From Archilochus colubris (Eukaryota > Chordata > Aves > Apodiformes > Trochilidae), in NCBI GenBank assembly GCA_023079485.1, contig CM041090.1, positions 5,578,519-5,642,518 of the forward strand: a stretch of 64,000 nucleotides of DNA, in the 5' to 3' direction. The notes beneath the pieces are model-generated. The model made no database searches. It was given only the letters and a program-made list of their open reading frames with translations, and was not told where the DNA came from. The translations under genes and the position numbers were made by a program. Every line of letters starts with the position of its first letter. Position 1 is the first letter of the stretch. This document shows positions 59,051 to 64,000 of the stretch, piece after piece.

Positions 59051-61952
59051 GAGAATCTTTCTTTCCCCTTTTATTTAAAACTGACAGCAGAAAATTTCTT
59101 TTGTTAACAGCATTGGAAATGCTTCTTTGTCAGCCCACCACAATGTAGTTCCCATGGATGCAGCAGAAGAGAGCATCTTCTAAATTGCTGAGTGCCTTAG
59201 CTCATAGAATAGCCCTGTATGACCATTCTGTGCTCCTTGTTACTCACGTTGAGAGAGATTATAATCCAGATTATAATCAGGATAATCTGATATCCTGATA
59301 AGTGAGGTGGATGTGCTTATGTGGACTGTTGGAACATCACTGTCACAAAATGGCCACTGTGCTTCTCTTCCTATTGGAACTTTCAGCATCCTAAATGGAT
59401 CAGAGCTTGGTTTCTTTTCCTTCAGGACTGGAAAATCTCTTCAGGCAAAGGAAAATCAGCAACAGTTATTTTTGCTATGTTGCTGCCTTGGCCCTTATCA
59501 CATTACTTGTATCACAGATTCCACTGCATTTATGTGGAGCTGCTCCATGACAAAAACCAAACCCATCACAAAATGCGTTTAATTCTCTAAAATGAGCTGG
59601 GATTTACTGAGAGTTCCATAGCTCAGTTGTCTTTCTGTTGCCCTCACTTATGCAATGAGTTACAGAGCTCACAATTTAATTCTAGAAATCCATGGATAAT
59701 GTTTTGGTTTCTTGCTTTTCTACATACTGAAGATTTTTGGCAATGAGAAATACTGAGATTCCCAGAATTACTCTGAATCCAAGCAGAATTTTAGAAGAAT
59801 ATGATTAAAGGAGACACATTGCTCTGCAGAGGGTTATCCTCTGGAAGCAGATCTTTGCTCACTACTTGTTTCAGATGAAATACCAAGTTCTTATCTTTGC
59901 AAAATGAGCTTCTCTGTTTCACAGAACATGTTTTTTTACTGGAATTGAACTTTGTTCCACATGTATTTTTAAAAAAATAAAAACCACCTTCTTTTCTTTT
60001 TGAATGTACAACAGAAAGTCTACAATTTTTCCATTAACTGACAGCTCAAATATTTAAGGAGAATAACAAGCATAAATTGAGAGCTCACCAGACTGAGTAT
60101 CTTGTAAAAAAAATAGATTTCTTGTGATTTTTAGTACTCTGTTCTTTTTTCTGGGAGACTTTCAAACCCCAGCCTGTACTGGCACTGTGTGTGTGTGTCT
60201 CTCAGGGGCACAGTTGGACTTAGTTAGCTTTATTCTCCAACCTTTTGATGTGAACTGGGATGATTGTAGTTGTTTCTGCTGTATTCATCTAAAAGGCTAA
60301 AGATCAAAACTGCCAGGGTGTGAGATCAAGCTGGCTTGGAAGAAGTGAATGCTACAGGACCAGCTGCCAAAATTGCCAGAGAGGCCTCAGGAGGAGAGAC
60401 TCTGAACATGCCCCATCTGGTATTTTTTCTCGTGAGACAGAAGCTGTCATACTTAGTCACGTTGATTCAGTTCTACCCACTTGAGTCTGCTTTTTCTCAT
60501 GGTATTTTTGTTTACAGACTGACCATGCTCACAGCATGGACTGCAGCCTCCCAAAGGCACTGTTGTGGAGTTGAACACAACTTTGCTTATTGGTGATGTA
60601 AAAATCCCTCTGACATCCTCCCTGAAGTCCTAGTAGGGACAAAGGGACTTGGGACAAAGGGATTTATTAGGTTTTGTGTCAGGTCCATGAGTTGGTGCTA
60701 ATCAAACTTTATTTGGGGGGAGTGGGTGGAAGACAAGAGGAAGGGAATGACCCTCATGGGTGACTTGGAAAATGACATTTGGATAAGGTATCTGTCCTCT
60801 TTACAAAACCAACAACCACTGGAAACCCCTTTTTTCCCTTGTGTTTTAATCATGTTAGCTTTCTAATCTTTAAAATGTTACAAAAGGTCTGAATTTGTGC
60901 TTTACATTACCTAAATTTCTCAGTCCCTTTTTTCCTTCCTTATTTCATCATCAGACAGGATGAACCTGTTGGACTGAATACCTGAAAACAGTAAAGACAG
61001 AGAAAAGATTTTTCTTACTAGGCCATTCAATGAGCTATTTTATGGTTGAAATGTTGAAATCCAGACGTAAACATCTGGGGAAATATTGATTGGGTAAAAT
61101 TGGGTAAAAATAAATTGGGTAAAATAAAATTGGGTAAAATAAAAAAATTGGGTAAAAAATATTGACAGTGTAAAATCTGATTTTACTTGAATGCGCTCTT
61201 ATTTTTCAAAAAGGACTTTTAAAGATGAGACATTCCCTGAGGGCTGGGTGGTGAAACCTTGGCTGGAACTCTGTCTTTCTGGGAGGGCCCATGGGAGAGC
61301 AGTGATGGGGTGTGCAAACCACAGCTCTCCTGCAATGTCACCTGGGTCTGCCACACCAAACATCAGGAGGGTGCTTAGAGTGCTGGATGAATACTAAATA
61401 TCAAAACTTAATAAATCCAAACAAGAGCATTATGATATCACTGATGGAATAAATGCCCATATCTAGCAGAATGCAGGAGTTTCAATCACAAACATTAATA
61501 AATAGTAGATAAATTCTCACTGGATTATTAGCCCACTGGGGTGGAATCCTGAGCCTTGCTGAAAGGAGTTGGAATTCCCATTGTTGTGTTGGCTGAGGGT
61601 ACAAAGAATTCTTAGCACTCATCAGGACTGCAGATGATTCAAACACTTCTCCTAAGTTTTGCTTATTTAGTTTATTATTTAGAGTCACTACCAAATGTCT
61701 GCCTCCATCAATTCTTTTCACTTTTTCTTTGGTGTCTGGTTTTCATTTGTTAGTCCTCTTCCCCCCCCTGTATTTTTTCTTTTAATAAATTGAAAAGAAA
61801 GGCATGCAAAATTAATGGGGAAAGGCACTTCTAACAGAGCTGAACTTAAGGAAACAAAAATATATTTTGTGAGGAAGATGAGGAATCATTAAAGACTTTT
61901 CACATACAAAATGTAGAGCAAAAATTAAAATATTTTCCTTTCTGTTTTTCAG
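59051..61952. other. Unique non-coding sequence
   Basis: No gene recognised. Near 59262-59303 GATTATAATC words and ATCAGGATA/TATCCTGAT (9-bp arms, 6-nt loop) form small palindromes. A TTGGGTAAAA repeat lies at 61088-61160. Confidence 0.45.
61088..61160 (+). repeat. TTGGGTAAAA irregular tandem repeat, 5 units
   Basis: TTGGGTAAAA occurs five times, separated by 0 to 9 A/T bases (TAAA, TAAAA, TAAAAAAA). Confidence 0.9.
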
Positions 61953-62028
61953 AAAGCAGATCAAGTTGGTAACTTCCCATTGAGTCAACAGAGCAGCTGT
62001 GAAATGGGACAGAATGGCCAAGAGGCAG
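61953..62028 (+). other. Candidate 76-bp internal coding exon
   Basis: TTTTCCTTTCTGTTTTTCAG ends at 61952, a strong acceptor with a long polypyrimidine tract. GAGGCAG|GTGAGC at 62028/62029 is a strong donor. Of the three sense frames only the first is open across the exon (25 codons plus one base, starting KADQVGNF and rich in Q, S and G); the other two meet stops. I do not recognise the protein, and no neighbouring exon was found. If real, the exon would be phase 0 at its start and phase 1 at its end. The solo LTR begins only 80 bp downstream, which would place it in the next intron. Confidence 0.25.
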
Positions 62029-62102
62029 GTGAGCAGGGGGAGCATTCAAAGGATGTGGAGTTGTCTTTGTGATCAAAGTTACTCCATCACGAGAACACTG
62101 GT

Positions 62103-62108
62103 GGAACA
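62103..62108. repeat. Target-site duplication, left (GGAACA)
   Basis: GGAACA here is repeated exactly at 62413-62418, bracketing the second LTR. Confidence 0.9.
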
Positions 62109-62412
62109 TGTAGCGGAAGGAGCCCTTCTTGCTCCTAGGGCTGATCCTGAGGCCTCGGGGTTTAGCCCATTCCTGGACGATGTCCTAGGGCTGTTCCTGG
62201 GGCTCTGGGATCTACCCCTTCTTGCCTGCTCCTGGAGCTCCTCGAGCTGTGGGCTTCTCCATCCTCACTGAAGAGTGAGAGCTCTCTCCATGGGTGTCAG
62301 CTGCTCTCTTATTGGCCCCCTGCTCCTGCACATGCTCAGGAGGGAGGCCAGACACAGGTGAACCCACACCCACTCATCAATAACTCAGGGCACCTGGTCC
62401 TGTCTCACTACA
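62109..62412. mobile_element. Solo ERV LTR, copy 2 (304 bp)
   Basis: Same family as 22420-22720 but in reverse orientation. It starts TGTAGCGGAAGGAGCCC, ends CTGTCTCACTACA, and has the same 5-bp inverted termini. An exact 6-bp duplication (GGAACA) flanks it. Compared with copy 1 it differs by about five substitutions and three single-base indels, roughly 98% identical, so both integrations are fairly young. No internal viral sequence is present. The duplication differs from that of copy 1, so the two are separate integrations. Confidence 0.93.
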
Positions 62413-62418
62413 GGAACA
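62413..62418. repeat. Target-site duplication, right (GGAACA)
   Basis: Exact partner of 62103-62108. Confidence 0.9.
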
Positions 62419-62772
62419 TTTTTTTCCAAGCTATCCTACTGACAGTTCTCTAGTGTGTTTCCAGCATTCCCAGAGAGATTAAATATGATTTCAAGAGGCC
62501 TGTAACATCCTCCCTACCAGCTGTCTGTAGCCCTGGGACCTTTGCACCAGAGTTCATGTCTCTTCTCATCGGGCTGAGGTGGTGTGGGTAGCTAGGGCAG
62601 TTCACAAGAGAGATTTAAACAAGCCCATATCAAAAGACAAAGCTTTTCCAAGCAGTAAAATCTAATGTAGTAGTTTTAATCCCTTTGGTAAGACAGCAAT
62701 GCCTGCAGTTTGAGAAAGGAGATTTCAATTGAATTTTTTATACTTTCTGGTACTGACCTTCCTGCAGAGAAG
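62419..62772. other. Short unique stretch
   Basis: Nothing recognised between the LTR duplication and the A/C tract. Confidence 0.5.
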
Positions 62773-62962
62773 AACCCAACAAACCCAAAAAAAAACCACA
62801 AAAAAAAAACAACCCAAAACACCACAAACCCCAAAACCCCAACACCCCCAAAAACAACCCCCAACCCACCAAAAAAAAAAACCCCCACAAAAACCAACCC
62901 CCCAACCCAACCCCACCACCCCCACCAAAAAAACCCAAAACCAAACCCCAAACACCCCCACA
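62773..62962 (+). repeat. 190-bp A/C-only low-complexity tract
   Basis: All 190 bases are A or C on the plus strand, with no G and no T. There is no fixed period: runs of A up to 11 long alternate with CCC or CCCC groups. The minus strand is therefore G/T-only with many GGG and GGGG groups. All the long lysine/proline/threonine or glycine/valine/phenylalanine open frames here are artefacts of composition. Confidence 0.97.
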
Positions 62963-64000
62963 GGTAGAAGACTTCACATTGTTAATGCTGCTCATTTTTG
63001 TGCACCCTGATCTACTCCATGACAATACAAAAATTCCAGTTCTCTATATTCTCTCCCATACAGGCATAATTTAATTTATTTCCCTGGCAGAGCTAAGCAC
63101 ACAACTTCCTCTTTTTCACAACTGAATCTTAAAGGATGCATTTTCTGGGTCTGTGTTTCTTGACCAGCTCCTAAATCCTTTTCTGTCTCTGGGAGTGACC
63201 CAGTGACAGTTACCAATCCAAGAATGAGGGTCTAAACTCTGAGTTTCATTTCTACAGCTCTGTGTTTATCTCTCTGTGTAACAATGTGCAGTAATGAATT
63301 AAGAAATGCACGTTTCAGGCTGAGCAGCAAGCAGCAGGTGAACTTTGCAGACAGCCTGTTCTAGGAGGAAAAACCATTTGTCTGCATTTGCACCAAGCTG
63401 AAGTCTTGCTTTAGAGTGATTTAGTGTTCTATTAATAAGACAGTAATTTGTACAAGAACTCCACAGCCTCATTTGACCTTTGGATTATTTAGTGATTTAG
63501 CTCTAATACAGTAACCATCTGAAGTCAGCTTCCCAGCTTCCTCCACCCAACATCTTCTGAGTAAACCTCCAGTTCAGTGTGGTATCCAAAAGGTTAATTT
63601 TGAATTAGAATTAGAAATTAGAATTAGAAAAAGACTAATTCAGAAGGGTTTGGTCAGAAGAGAACAGGTAGGGCACCCCTCCACTTTCCTGTTTTATCTG
63701 CAAATGCCCAGCCTGGGAGGTTTAGTTTTCATTAAACAGCCCTGAGCCAGCAACCTGTCCTGGTGACACCCTTGGGCTAGAAGGTCAAAGGAGAGGTCTG
63801 GGGTACAACTCCTGCAGCTAGTGGGGTGCCAGCTGTCATCTCAGAGCTGGGACCATCTTGTCATCCCCAACCTCTGGCGCTTTTAGGCAATAGATGGCAG
63901 TGTTGGACTAAAATCCTTGTCTAGGAAGGAAAGGTGAGTTCAGGGTCCTGCCCATGGCACTCAGGATCCCTGCAGGAAGCAGAGTGAGTGCATCCTCAGT
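62963..64000. other. Unique non-coding sequence
   Basis: No gene recognised. A short GAATTA-type repeat lies at about 63603-63630. Near the end, GCGCTTTTAG (about 63879-63888) and GGAAAGGTGAGT (about 63929-63940) enclose a 47-base open stretch, but the acceptor is poor. Confidence 0.45.

Noticed and set aside
62676..63025. Glycine/valine/phenylalanine-rich and lysine/proline-rich proteins
   Set aside because: Direct products of the A/C-only tract; composition explains the open frames on both strands.

Overview
This window looks like ordinary non-coding DNA from a bird nuclear genome, most likely Neoavian and plausibly a songbird. The basis is the repeat content. At least fourteen fragments of the avian LINE CR1 are present, mostly 5'-truncated, several with the typical 3' end and remnants of the ORF2 C-terminus. 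There is also a pair of young solo ERV LTRs with perfect 6-bp target-site duplications, a large GC-rich LTR-like avian repeat, and a few very old MIR-like SINE relics. No mammalian-type Alu or full L1 is seen. Base composition is AT-rich with scattered GC-rich patches, there are no long ORFs, and I see no tRNA, rRNA or CRISPR array. I could not identify any protein-coding gene with confidence. The region is best read as intergenic or long-intron sequence.

Layout. 1-16 kb: mostly unique sequence with one minus-strand CR1 (about 2.0-2.6 kb), three MIR-like relics (7.8, 10.8, 12.9 kb) and a 19-bp tandem repeat (11.2 kb). 16.2-17.5 kb: a plus-strand CR1 with shared flank, a palindrome, a 19-bp minisatellite of about 16 units, then a CpG-richer segment with two perfect hairpins. 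18.2 kb: a 13-bp perfect hairpin beside a TATTA microsatellite. 20.2 kb: CR1 fragment. 22.4 kb: solo LTR, plus-oriented here. 26.0-26.3 kb: a purine-rich compound satellite, GGCAAA x13 followed by GGGTAA x11. 27.3-28.0 kb: a CR1 with a second CR1 end nested in it. 29.9-30.2 kb: two short CR1 ends. 37.7-38.7 kb: an inverted, almost identical copy of the 16.2-16.7 kb block, next to another CR1. 44.4, 49.4, 54.8, 56.3 and 58.7 kb: more CR1 pieces. 49.9-51.5 kb: GC-rich LTR-like repeat with a 20-bp tandem tail. 61.95 kb: a candidate 76-bp exon. 62.1 kb: second solo LTR, inverted relative to the first. 62.8 kb: a 190-bp tract containing only A and C.

The most interesting points are structural. (1) Two inverted copies of a CR1-plus-flank block, 21 kb apart, are near-identical in their core but clearly diverged in the homologous flank, which suggests gene conversion. 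(2) Two solo LTRs in opposite orientation, about 98% identical and each with its own intact 6-bp duplication, lie 40 kb apart. (3) There is a telomere-like but non-canonical G-rich array and an extreme A/C-only tract. I found no evidence of a novel multi-gene system. Identities and copy counts were made by eye.
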